From Lachnospira sp. UBA5912 (lineage in GTDB: Bacteria; Bacillota; Clostridia; Lachnospirales; Lachnospiraceae): a stretch of 12,632 bases of DNA. The position numbers and the translations under genes were made by a program. The stretch spans positions 1,564 to 14,195 of the forward strand of contig DJDY01000104.1 in the NCBI GenBank assembly GCA_002435585.1, written 5' to 3'. The notes under the pieces are model-generated. The model was not told where the DNA came from. It saw only the letters and a list, made by a program, of their open reading frames with translations, and searched no databases. Below are positions 6,233 to 12,632 of the stretch, piece after piece; position 1 is the stretch's first letter, and the number at the start of each line of letters is the position of its first letter.

Positions 6233-6249
6233 GGATTAGATTGTAATCC
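6233..6249. promoter_or_regulatory. Inverted repeat over the metY -10 box, candidate operator
   Basis: On the minus strand the site reads GGATTACAATCTAATCC: 6-base arms and a 5-base spacer that enclose most of the -10 hexamer TACAAT. Binding here would block polymerase, which suggests a repressor responding to sulfur or methionine status. The regulator is not encoded in the window. Confidence 0.45.
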
Positions 6250-6268
6250 TTATGGTAGTTTTTGTCAA
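6240..6268 (-). promoter_or_regulatory. Near-consensus sigma-A promoter of metY (TTGACA-17-TACAAT)
   Basis: The -35 TTGACA is at 6263-6268 and the -10 TACAAT at 6240-6245, with exactly 17 bases between them. The start site should be near 6233, giving a leader of about 47 bases. That is too short for a SAM riboswitch or T-box, so control is probably by a DNA-binding protein. Confidence 0.75.
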
Positions 6269-6294
6269 TACCTGAACCATACAATTTTGGTATG
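6268..6294. promoter_or_regulatory. Nested inverted repeats upstream of the metY -35 box
   Basis: ATACC (6268-6272) pairs with GGTAT (6289-6293), and CATAC (6278-6282) pairs with GTATG (6290-6294). They directly abut the -35 hexamer, a position where an activator could act. Arms are only five bases, so chance is not excluded. Confidence 0.25.
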
Positions 6295-6382
6295 TAAATG
6301 TGCTATTATATCTTAGTCTATTTATTTACTAATTGATTAAATAATAAGCATATGATAATCTGTATAAATATATGATATTATG

Positions 6383-6412
6383 TATAATGCACTGGATAAA
6401 AACAGTTTTTAT
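6383..6412 (+). promoter_or_regulatory. Candidate promoter and palindromic operator of the fecCD-ATPase pair
   Basis: TATAAT at 6383-6388 is a good -10, without a clear -35. Just downstream, at the expected start site, lies the perfect palindrome ATAAAAACAGTTTTTAT (6396-6412; 8-base arms around one A). This is a plausible repressor site for a metal- or cofactor-responsive regulator. It does not match the usual Fur box well. Confidence 0.35.
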
Positions 6413-6466
6413 TAATTCACCTATGCATTCACATTACAATATAAAATCACAAAGGATTGGATTACA

Positions 6467-7507
6467 ATGTTAAATCAAGGAAGCAATAACAACCATAAAA
6501 AAACAAAAATTAAAAAAAACTCACTAAGTACTATTTTACTTCTTGTCATTCTGCTTATTGTAACTTCTTTTTTAAGTATAATGCTAGGAAGTGTAAAGCT
6601 TAATCCGATTGATATAATAAAGTGTCTTTCCAGCAATGATAAGTCGTCCATTACATATATACTTATAATGAACATAAGGTTTCCAAGAACATTTGGTGCA
6701 ATAATTGCTGGTATGGGATTATCTGTCGCTGGTGTCATACTGCAGAGTGTTATGAATAATGCACTTGCAAGTCCTAACACTATCGGTGTTAATTCAGGTG
6801 CTGGATTTTTTGTAATGCTGTCTATGCTATTATTTCCACATTCAGCTTATGCTGGCTCGTTTGCCGCATTTATAGGTGCACTGCTCACCACTCTATGCAT
6901 ATATGCGCTTGCTTACTTTGCAGACAGTTCACGCACAACCATAGTACTTGCCGGCATTACAGTATCATTTTTTCTTAATGCTGGAATAAACACTATCAAA
7001 CTTATCAATGCAGATATATCTATCAATCTTACTTCTTTTCTAATGGGGTCACTTTCAGGTCTTACCATGAATAAGATATTACTACCTTGTATTGGAGTTG
7101 TTGCAGCTGTTATTATAACATTGTTTTTTGCAAGACCTCTTAATATTTTGTCATTAGGAGATGATTATGCTCGTTCACTTGGACTTAATGTTAACCTTAC
7201 ACGTTTTATCCTGCTTGTGCTTTCAAGTATTATGGCCGGTTTTATAGTCAGCTATGCTGGCCTGTTAAGTTTTATAGGTCTTATAGTTCCTCATATATGC
7301 CGCAGTCTGTTTGGAAGCGATGCAAAGCTGCTTCTTCCAACAAGTGTTCTGCTTGGAGCATCATTTGTGCTTATCTGTGATATAACCGGGCGTCTGATTG
7401 CAGCTCCATTTGAGCTGCCTGCTGGAATAATCATGGCATTTATTGGCGGACCATTCTTTATGTATCTGCTGCTTAGAAAAAAAGGAGGAAGAAGAGTAAA
7501 TGCTTAG
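6467..7507 (+). CDS. FecCD/BtuC-family ABC importer permease
   Basis: This is a polytopic membrane subunit of a type II ABC importer for iron-siderophore, heme or cobalamin-like compounds. The 346 residues begin with a basic, Asn-rich cytoplasmic tail and a first membrane helix (about 20-45). The family stretches NIRFPRTFGAIIAGMGLSVAGVILQSVMNNALASPNTIGVNSGAGF and SYAGLLSFIGLIVPHICRSLFGSD (near 265-290, the coupling-helix region) are clear. Length and about ten hydrophobic segments fit the family. The likely ribosome binding site is AAAGGA. The stop overlaps the ATPase start by 8 bases, implying translational coupling. No substrate-binding protein gene lies next to it, so it may borrow one from elsewhere, possibly the lipoprotein at 9365-10552. 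Confidence 0.9.
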   Translation: MLNQGSNNNHKKTKIKKNSLSTILLLVILLIVTSFLSIMLGSVKLNPIDIIKCLSSNDKSSITYILIMNIRFPRTFGAIIAGMGLSVAGVILQSVMNNALASPNTIGVNSGAGFFVMLSMLLFPHSAYAGSFAAFIGALLTTLCIYALAYFADSSRTTIVLAGITVSFFLNAGINTIKLINADISINLTSFLMGSLSGLTMNKILLPCIGVVAAVIITLFFARPLNILSLGDDYARSLGLNVNLTRFILLVLSSIMAGFIVSYAGLLSFIGLIVPHICRSLFGSDAKLLLPTSVLLGASFVLICDITGRLIAAPFELPAGIIMAFIGGPFFMYLLLRKKGGRRVNA

Positions 7508-8258
7508 CTACAAACATGTAAACGTATCAGTATCCGGTACGCATATATTAGAAGATGTCAACGTTGATTTTAATAGCGGTCAAATAACTACCATCATAGG
7601 ACCTAACGGATGTGGCAAAACAACTCTTTTATCATGTCTTAATTCCAGTGCTAAAGTAACATCTGGAAACATATACATAGATGACAAAGATTTCATAAGC
7701 CTGCCTTTAAAAGAACGTGCCAAAGAAATCGCCTTCCTGCCACAGATACGCACCATCATCCCTGTACTTCCAGTAAGAACCCTTGTCGAACATGGTAGAT
7801 TTCCTTATCTTGGTTTCACAAGAAGAAAAACAAGAAAAGATATCGATATTGTAAACCAATCCATGGATTTTACCAAAGTCACACCATATTCAGACAATAA
7901 TGCAGATACATTATCTGGAGGAATAAGACAGCGCGTATTTTTTTCCATGATACTTGCACAGGATAGTCAGATTATCGTTATGGATGAGCCAGTAACATAT
8001 CTTGATCTCGAAGGAAAAAGGAATTTTTTTGACATGGTTAATAAACTAAAGGATTCAGGAAAAACAATTATTCTTGTACTTCATGACCTTTCTGATGCCA
8101 TAAGAATATCAGATAATATCGTTATCATGAATAACAGAAAAATCGTTATGAACGGAACCACAGATGAATGTCTTAGTTCACATATAATTGAAAATGTGTT
8201 TCATACAACATACAAGAAATTCTCAGACAAAGATGGTGATTATTATATCTTTATGTAA
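7500..8258 (+). CDS. ABC transporter ATPase of iron-complex/cobalamin type (FepC/BtuD-like)
   Basis: This cytoplasmic ATPase powers the adjacent permease. In 252 residues it has Walker A GPNGCGKT (34-41), the Q-loop glutamine in LPQ (Gln82), the signature LSGGIRQR (138-145), Walker B IIVMDEP (158-164), the D-loop in YLDL, and the switch His195 in VLHD. All catalytic residues are present, so it should be active; the signature has Ile where Glu or Gln is usual. The start ATG lies inside the permease gene behind an AGGAGG site. It differs clearly in sequence from the second ATPase at 10653-11426, so the two importers are not a recent duplication. The stop is followed within a few bases by a hairpin. 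Confidence 0.92.
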   Translation: MLSYKHVNVSVSGTHILEDVNVDFNSGQITTIIGPNGCGKTTLLSCLNSSAKVTSGNIYIDDKDFISLPLKERAKEIAFLPQIRTIIPVLPVRTLVEHGRFPYLGFTRRKTRKDIDIVNQSMDFTKVTPYSDNNADTLSGGIRQRVFFSMILAQDSQIIVMDEPVTYLDLEGKRNFFDMVNKLKDSGKTIILVLHDLSDAIRISDNIVIMNNRKIVMNGTTDECLSSHIIENVFHTTYKKFSDKDGDYYIFM

Positions 8259-8261
8259 TGA

Positions 8262-8312
8262 GTGCAATGAAAAAGAAAGCGGCCGTGTAGCAGACATTTT
8301 CTTTTTCTGCAC
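8262..8312 (+). terminator. Hairpin downstream of the ABC ATPase, probable terminator
   Basis: GTGCA (8262-8266) plus GAAAAAGAAA (8269-8278) pair with TTTCTTTTTC (8298-8307) plus TGCAC (8308-8312). This gives 15 pairs with a 2-base bulge and a 19-base loop. It starts 4 bases after the stop codon. No T-tract follows the stem; the T-rich run forms its 3' arm. Termination or protection of the mRNA 3' end are both possible. Confidence 0.45.
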
Positions 8313-8322
8313 CATTAACGAA

Positions 8323-8374
8323 CGAATCTGTGCATATGCGCAGCAGGACGGCTGAGAGCATATGCACAGATTCG
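8323..8374. repeat. Long perfect inverted repeat (17 bp arms, 18 base loop)
   Basis: CGAATCTGTGCATATGC at 8323-8339 pairs perfectly with 8358-8374. Within the loop CAGC and GCTG can form a further four pairs. It directly follows the ATPase hairpin, lies between convergent transcription units, and lacks a T-tract. It could be a dispersed palindromic element or an mRNA-stabilising structure. Confidence 0.6.
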
Positions 8375-8414
8375 CAAGTTCAAGTAAGATAAGCATGAAT
8401 TATATATACGAACC

Positions 8415-8448
8415 AAAAAAGGTATCTACAATATAGTAGATACCTTTT
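8415..8448 (-). terminator. Terminator of the tRNA-Leu gene (bidirectional)
   Basis: A perfect 9-base-pair stem (8421-8429 with 8436-8444) closes a 6-base loop. On the minus strand it is followed by TTTTTT (8415-8420), just 3' of the tRNA. On the plus strand TTTT follows, so it can also stop read-through from the ABC operon. Confidence 0.85.
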
Positions 8449-8450
8449 AG

Positions 8451-8535
8451 TGCAGTCGGCGGGACTTGAACCCGCACCCAAGCAATATGGACTAGATCCT
8501 TAGTCTAGCGCGTATGCCAATTCCGCCACGACTGC
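8451..8535 (-). tRNA. tRNA-Leu (anticodon AAG)
   Basis: The 85-base minus-strand sequence folds as a class II tRNA. It has a 7-bp acceptor stem GCAGTCG/CGACTGC with discriminator A, a GCG/CGC D-stem, an anticodon stem CTAGA/TCTAG around loop CTAAGGA (anticodon AAG), a long variable arm with CCA/TGG pairing, and a T-arm GCGGG-TTCAAGT-CCCGC. CCA is not encoded; CTA follows. The long variable arm plus discriminator A agrees with leucine. A34 is expected to need deamination to inosine to read CTC efficiently. Confidence 0.95.
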
Positions 8536-8583
8536 CTGCTCATATGTATTCATATGTTTCATATCGGTCACCCGACTTGGTAT

Positions 8584-8612
8584 ATATTACAGTATAAATA
8601 CATATTTGTAAA
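8584..8612 (-). promoter_or_regulatory. Promoter of tRNA-Leu (TTTACA-17-TAATAT)
   Basis: On the minus strand TTTACA (8607-8612) and TAATAT (8584-8589) are spaced by 17 bases. The start site would be near 8577, about 40 bases before the mature 5' end. Together with the terminator at 8415-8448 this makes the tRNA a one-gene unit. Confidence 0.6.
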
Positions 8613-8723
8613 GCACTTTTTTGAAATTTTTTTTATTTTATAAGAATACATGCTGTTCATTTATAATACACGCCAGCAATTAACAATCTCAAACCATCAA
8701 CAGCAAATAAAATACTTTAATGT

Positions 8724-9317
8724 CTATATCCGCCGTTTTTCTCCAACAACCTGATACATATTATCATCAGATACAACTTTTATTACATTAGTATATTTGT
8801 TAAATATATCAGCAAGTTTTTCTGCTTCCATAAGCCCATTAGATACTTTAATGGCACTTCCCTTATGATGGGCATCTATCTTTTCACGGCTCATGCCATG
8901 TGCAACAGTTATTCTTCCGTTATCGTTTAGCTTTTCTGATAATATTTTTATAAGCTTATCAGGATTTGCAAAATGTGGGAATGCATTATATATAACAATT
9001 GCATCATACCCTTTTCCAACATCATACTCCATAACATCACCACATATAAGCTTTACTTTTTCATCATGAAACTTACTCTTTGCTATCTTAATCATTTCTT
9101 CAGATATATCTATTGCTGTTACTGATTCAACATCACGTGATAAGTAATCAGGAATAAGAACTCCTGTTCCACATGCCACATCAAGAACCTTACTATGCAT
9201 CTTTACCGCAGCATTATCAAGAATCTTATTGATAATATCATCATTTCTTATCATTTCTGCATCCCAGTTTGTTGCGCATTTATCAAAAAATTCTTTAACA
9301 TCATTTTTATTAATCAT
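8724..9317 (-). CDS. Class I SAM-dependent methyltransferase, substrate unknown
   Basis: This cytoplasmic Rossmann-fold methyltransferase has 197 residues. Motif I is VLDVACGTG (44-52), the ribose-binding acidic residue is Asp70 in VTAID, motif II-III is ICGDVMEYD with Asp94, and motif IV is YDAIVIYNAFPHF (104-116). A less usual stretch, AHGMSREKIDAHHKG (139-153), holds three histidines and may line the substrate site. The ATG follows a GAGGG site. It is the last gene of the importer operon, 47 bases after the lipoprotein gene. A link to the imported molecule, by modification or processing, is a guess from position. I see no motif that identifies the substrate, and DNA or rRNA methylation motifs such as NPPY are absent. 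Confidence 0.85.
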   Translation of the reverse strand: MINKNDVKEFFDKCATNWDAEMIRNDDIINKILDNAAVKMHSKVLDVACGTGVLIPDYLSRDVESVTAIDISEEMIKIAKSKFHDEKVKLICGDVMEYDVGKGYDAIVIYNAFPHFANPDKLIKILSEKLNDNGRITVAHGMSREKIDAHHKGSAIKVSNGLMEAEKLADIFNKYTNVIKVVSDDNMYQVVGEKRRI

Positions 9318-9364
9318 ATTACCCTCATTTCTATATACTGTAAAGAGCTTGATATCATATGCTA

Positions 9365-10552
9365 TTAATCAAAAAAGCTTGTTGTATCTATCTTCTTATA
9401 TCCACCAAAGCTTAATGGCGCTGAATATATTTCATCTGACATTGCCTTACCTAAAAATGCCTTTGTAACCTCATCTGTCTTTTCTTTTATATCAATATCA
9501 CTAAATAAATCAGGGTAAACAGTTTTGGCTATATACCATGTGTTAATCAAAGCGATTTCATAATTGGTATAATAAGCATTATATGCCATTTCAAGATATA
9601 CCTCACCATTATTCCATGCCCTACATGTGCCAAACATATCTTGATTACTCTGATATAATGGTTTTATGTTTTTAACAGCTGCTGCATCCATAATCATTAT
9701 ATCTATCGAATCACCTATATCTGCGAATTTTTCCTCTTCTATTGACTGTATGCCATCCTTTGAAAGTCCCGTTACTGCATTTTTTACATTGGCAATATTA
9801 AATGCAATATAATTTTGTGCTGTCATAAGATGATTAGTAGTTCCCCAGTTTCCAAGACCGCATATATACACAGATGGTTTATCACTTTCTTTAATGCCCG
9901 AAGTCCTTAAAGTTATCTGCTGCTTCTGTTCATCTATATAAGATACAAGCTGCATAGCCTTATCCTCATAACCAAACACTTTACCCAAAAGCTCCATGCT
10001 GTCTTTAAATGCATCATCAAAAACGCCATTTACTCCTGATTTCAATGTTATAACAGGTACTCCAAGCTGTTCCTGAAGCGCATCCTCTTTTTCAACGTCT
10101 TCATATTCTGATATAACAATATCTGGATTGCAAGAAAGAATCTTCTCTGCTTCAGCAGTCTGTGCATTAGGTCCTCCCACTCCGCAGGAAGGCAGTTTAT
10201 TAAACATTTCTCCATATGCCATAACATAAGGTCTTGCCACAGAATCAAACATTTTAGGTCTTTCCTTTAGTGATGTATTGTCAATATCTTCCACACCACA
10301 CAACAGACTTACATCTCCTACATAGCTATACATCCTTAAAGCACCTGCCCCAATACATACAACTCTTTTATAGCTTTGTGGATTGATTGTTACATTTCTT
10401 CCAATCATATCTGATATTGTAACCATTGCTGGATGCTCTTGTTTACCTGTATTATTTAATGTAGTTTCTTTACCACATGCATACAATGTAAATACTAATA
10501 CCATCATCATAACACATGCTGTTATTTTTTTTATTAATTTATATAATTTCAT
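9365..10552 (-). CDS. Substrate-binding lipoprotein of an iron-complex/cobalamin-type ABC importer
   Basis: This membrane-anchored binding protein captures the ligand for the permease and ATPase encoded just upstream. It has a basic n-region (KLYKLIKK), a hydrophobic stretch and a lipobox LYAC with the lipidated Cys26. The mature part matches the Peripla_BP_2 pattern: TISDMIGRNVTI near the start, a first lobe with VVCIGAGALRMYSYVG, and EAEKILSCNPDIVISEY before the bridging helix. I prefer the ATG at 10552 because AGGA lies 5 bases ahead; an ATG four codons upstream (10564) has a poor site. At 395 residues it is somewhat longer than many relatives. Ligand residues cannot be assigned; siderophore, heme, cobalamin or another metal chelate are all possible. 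Confidence 0.88.
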   Translation of the reverse strand: MKLYKLIKKITACVMMMVLVFTLYACGKETTLNNTGKQEHPAMVTISDMIGRNVTINPQSYKRVVCIGAGALRMYSYVGDVSLLCGVEDIDNTSLKERPKMFDSVARPYVMAYGEMFNKLPSCGVGGPNAQTAEAEKILSCNPDIVISEYEDVEKEDALQEQLGVPVITLKSGVNGVFDDAFKDSMELLGKVFGYEDKAMQLVSYIDEQKQQITLRTSGIKESDKPSVYICGLGNWGTTNHLMTAQNYIAFNIANVKNAVTGLSKDGIQSIEEEKFADIGDSIDIMIMDAAAVKNIKPLYQSNQDMFGTCRAWNNGEVYLEMAYNAYYTNYEIALINTWYIAKTVYPDLFSDIDIKEKTDEVTKAFLGKAMSDEIYSAPLSFGGYKKIDTTSFFD

Positions 10553-10587
10553 ATTATTCCTCATTTCTGCTCACTTTTTTCGCATAA

Positions 10588-10623
10588 CGGGTTTGTATCA
10601 AGTGCGCACAGACTCAAATCCCG
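10588..10623. repeat. Hairpin in the gap between ATPase and binding-protein genes
   Basis: CGGGTTTG (10588-10595) pairs with CAAATCCCG (10615-10623) with one bulged T, and the loop holds the self-complementary GTGCGCAC (10602-10609). It lies a few tens of bases before the lipoprotein start. It may favour separate stability of the binding-protein message, a common arrangement for importers that need excess binding protein. Confidence 0.4.
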
Positions 10624-10629
10624 CATATG

Positions 10630-10654
10630 AAAAATCTGATTTTTATCTGATTTT
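10630..10654. repeat. AT-rich palindrome and direct repeat after the ATPase stop
   Basis: AAAAATC-T-GATTTTT is a perfect palindrome at 10630-10644, and ATCTGATTTT is directly repeated at 10634-10643 and 10645-10654, running into the ATPase stop codon. It could pair as a small hairpin at the 3' end of the ATPase message or be a regulator site. Confidence 0.3.
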
Positions 10655-11426
10655 ACATATTAATCTCTTTTCTTCGCATAATTACAACTTTACTACCATC
10701 TGCTGTAATAATATTTACATCTACATCATATATATCTTTTAAAACTTCTTCAGTCACTATATCTTTGTTTCCGGAATATTTTATAACGCCATCCTTAAGA
10801 AAGAAAAACTTGTCTCCAAAATACAGTGCCTGATTTATATCATGCAATGATGATAATATGGATATGTGCTTCTGTCTGGCAATCTTCTTAGCTTCCATAA
10901 TAATAAGTTCTTCATTAGCAAGGTCCAGATTGCCAGTCGGCTCATCAAACACAATAAGCCCCGGCTCCTGTGCCATAGCTCTTGCAATTGCAATCTTCTG
11001 TCTTTCCCCTCCTGATAATTCTGAGACATTTCGTCCGGCAATTTTTTCCAACTTCATTTCTTTTATTATATTTTCAACAGCTTTTCTATCACTGTCTGCT
11101 GCCCTTACACCAAAATACGACAGCCGCCCCATCATTATTGAATCATATACAGACAACACACCAAACTGTATATTCTGTGGAACATATGCGATTTTTCTTG
11201 CCCGCTCGGCTCTTGATACCTTTAACATATCAATATTATCATAAACAATCGTACCAGCTGATGGTTTGCTGATTCCTAATATATTGTTAAAAAGAGTGGT
11301 CTTTCCTGCACCATTCTTTCCTAAGATTATTCCTATTTCGCCACTTTCAAGTGATAGAGACACACCATTTAAGACATTACCTGATGATTTATTATATCTG
11401 TAGCACAGATTGTCTATTTTAAACAT
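10653..11426 (-). CDS. ABC transporter ATPase of iron-complex/cobalamin type (FecE/FepC-like)
   Basis: This cytoplasmic ATPase pairs with the permease encoded just upstream. The 257 residues include Walker A GKNGAGKT (36-43), the Q-loop Gln84 in VPQ, the consensus signature LSGGERQ (137-143), Walker B LIVFDEP (157-163), the D-loop NLDL and the switch His195 in SLHD. All catalytic positions are intact. The ATG sits behind AGGAGG inside the end of the permease gene, with an 8-base overlap, the same arrangement as in the other importer. It belongs to the same subfamily as the ATPase at 7500-8258 but is well diverged. The binding-protein gene follows after 88-100 bases that contain hairpins. Confidence 0.93.
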   Translation of the reverse strand: MFKIDNLCYRYNKSSGNVLNGVSLSLESGEIGIILGKNGAGKTTLFNNILGISKPSAGTIVYDNIDMLKVSRAERARKIAYVPQNIQFGVLSVYDSIMMGRLSYFGVRAADSDRKAVENIIKEMKLEKIAGRNVSELSGGERQKIAIARAMAQEPGLIVFDEPTGNLDLANEELIIMEAKKIARQKHISILSSLHDINQALYFGDKFFFLKDGVIKYSGNKDIVTEEVLKDIYDVDVNIITADGSKVVIMRRKEINM

Positions 11427-12477
11427 TATTGCCCCTCCTAAAAAATATTATTGCCACAAAGAAAGGCGCACCAAGAAGTGAAGTTATGGCACCTACTGGC
11501 AGGGCTGAACCATTTCCTATACTTCTTGACAATGTATCAGCAAACAGAAGCAAAAGACTGCCCATTAAGGCTGATACTGGTATGGAATAATGATGATCAT
11601 GCCCCCATATTTTCTTAGTTATATGTGGACATATAATTCCAACAAAACCTATTATTCCAAGAAACGACACACACACCGCAACGATAACTGAACCTAAAAA
11701 TAAAGATATCCCCCTTAACAGCTCTGTATTAACACCTACACTCTTAGCTGCAACATCCCCACTAAGCAACGCATTATATCTCCAGGAAAGTACCATAAAT
11801 ACAATCATACATACCGCAACAACAATAAACATAATAAGATCTGTCTTATATGTTGCCCTTCCAAGATCCCCAAAATTCCATATAACGGCAGCAGACAGTC
11901 CTACATCAGTTGCATAAAACTGTAGTATTGTTGTTGCAGCAGTCCATACTGAACCTATAGCAATTCCGGCAAGCACTACAACTCCCGGGTCAAATGAACG
12001 TATTCTGCATAGTCCAAGTATTATAATCACCGAAAGCACCGAGAATATAAAAGCCATAAGTGAGGCAGCATATGGATTAATTCCTGATGAATAATTACTA
12101 ATGTTATTACCTGTTGACAAAAATCCACCTGCAAAAACTATAATAGACAGATTAGCTCCAAACACAGCTGCATTAGATACCCCTAACGTAGATGGTGAAG
12201 CCATAGGGTTGTTAAGTGTTGTCTGCATGATAAGACCTGACACCGACAGACCTGCTCCTGCTATAACAGCAGCTAATACCCGCGGAATCCTTATATTCCA
12301 TATTATTCTGTTCTGTGCTGGTGTACCTTTTCTTAAAAGTGCATATATACAATCCATAAAGGTCATATTAGAAGACCCGACAAAAAGACACTTAACAGCC
12401 ATAATCAGTACTATTAATATAAGTACAATAACAGCTATATTTTTCATGTATTTTTTTCTTTTAATATATTCCATCAT
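11419..12477 (-). CDS. FecCD/BtuC-family ABC importer permease
   Basis: This is an integral membrane subunit of a type II importer, 352 residues. After a basic start (EYIKRKKYMKN) comes a first helix. The family segments WNIRIPRVLAAVIAGAGLSVSGLIMQTTLNNPMASPSTLGVSNAA and FLGIIGFVGIICPHITKKIWGHDHHYSIP follow, the latter near residues 275-305 at the ATPase-coupling region. About ten hydrophobic segments are visible. The ATG lies 9 bases after AAGGA, and a second ATG is the next codon. It is the first gene of the operon permease-ATPase-lipoprotein-methyltransferase. The HDHHY cluster after the coupling motif is a small oddity that I cannot interpret. Confidence 0.92.
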   Translation of the reverse strand: MMEYIKRKKYMKNIAVIVLILIVLIMAVKCLFVGSSNMTFMDCIYALLRKGTPAQNRIIWNIRIPRVLAAVIAGAGLSVSGLIMQTTLNNPMASPSTLGVSNAAVFGANLSIIVFAGGFLSTGNNISNYSSGINPYAASLMAFIFSVLSVIIILGLCRIRSFDPGVVVLAGIAIGSVWTAATTILQFYATDVGLSAAVIWNFGDLGRATYKTDLIMFIVVAVCMIVFMVLSWRYNALLSGDVAAKSVGVNTELLRGISLFLGSVIVAVCVSFLGIIGFVGIICPHITKKIWGHDHHYSIPVSALMGSLLLLFADTLSRSIGNGSALPVGAITSLLGAPFFVAIIFFRRGNNV

Positions 12478-12503
12478 AAAGTCATATCCTTTTAGTATAT
12501 TCG

Positions 12504-12532
12504 ATTATGCAATTCATATTTTTACAGTAAAA
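12504..12532 (-). promoter_or_regulatory. Candidate promoter with palindrome before the second importer operon
   Basis: On the minus strand TTTACT (12526-12531), 16 bases, then CATAAT (12504-12509) could form a promoter. The -35 is part of a perfect palindrome TTTTACAGTAAAA (12520-12532; 6-base arms around one base). The ACAGT centre is shared with the palindrome before the other fecCD gene (6396-6412). Modest support. Confidence 0.3.
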
Positions 12533-12632
12533 TATCCCAAACAAATATTTTCAGATAGATTCTACATGGAACATATCTAAAAGTTTTATCTAGGATATTA
12601 AGATTACCTAATATATTATATTTATTTTTTAA

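Noticed and set aside
6350..6388. Fur box upstream of the plus-strand permease
   Set aside because: The ATATGATA direct repeats resemble it only loosely; the 7-1-7 symmetry of a Fur site is missing.
6187..6466. SAM riboswitch or T-box leader upstream of metY
   Set aside because: The predicted leader is only about 47 bases and shows neither a kink-turn/SAM aptamer layout nor a T-box TGG-containing motif.
1..12632. Insertion sequences, phage genes or other mobile elements
   Set aside because: No transposase, integrase or target-site duplication was seen. The tRNA at 8451-8535 has no adjacent integrase.

Overview
This window looks like chromosome from a low-GC, anaerobic Gram-positive bacterium, most likely a member of the Clostridia close to Lachnospiraceae. 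The evidence is AT-rich intergenic DNA, AGGAGG-type ribosome binding sites, a Gram-positive lipoprotein signal, a ferredoxin-type sulfite reductase and a tRNA-Leu with an AAG anticodon. The lineage is inferred from these traits; no marker gene is present.

Left region (about 179-6249, all minus strand). A sulfur-assimilation locus reads from right to left: metY (PLP-dependent O-acetylhomoserine sulfhydrylase family), a one-subunit siroheme sulfite reductase with two ferredoxin clusters, a TusA-like protein, an atypical thioredoxin, a ThiS-like sulfur carrier ending GGG-Gln-Arg, a ThiF/MoeB-type activating enzyme, and a JAMM metallopeptidase. A bidirectional terminator follows, then a thioredoxin reductase. 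The gene content matches the protein-thiocarboxylate methionine pathway described biochemically in Wolinella succinogenes (HcyS, HcyD, HcyF, Sir, MetY). In that model the JAMM enzyme trims the carrier to expose its glycine C-terminus, HcyF adenylates it, sulfide from Sir converts it to a thiocarboxylate, MetY joins it to O-acetylhomoserine, and the JAMM enzyme releases homocysteine. A near-consensus promoter (TTGACA-17-TACAAT) with an inverted repeat over its -10 box drives metY. A second inverted repeat, GTGTC-N11-GACAC, occurs both before sir and before the JAMM gene.

Middle region (6467-8258, plus strand). A FecCD-type permease and an ABC ATPase overlap by 8 bases and have no substrate-binding protein beside them. 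They are followed by two hairpins.

A tRNA-Leu(AAG) with its own promoter and terminator lies on the minus strand at 8451-8535, between the two converging transporter operons.

Right region (8724-12477, minus strand). A second, complete iron-complex/cobalamin-type importer is encoded: FecCD permease, ATPase, lipoprotein binding protein, then a small SAM-dependent methyltransferase as the last gene. The transported molecule cannot be read from sequence alone.

The most notable content is the sulfur-carrier homocysteine locus, with its two-residue masked carrier tail, non-standard thioredoxin and TusA active sites, and shared candidate operators.
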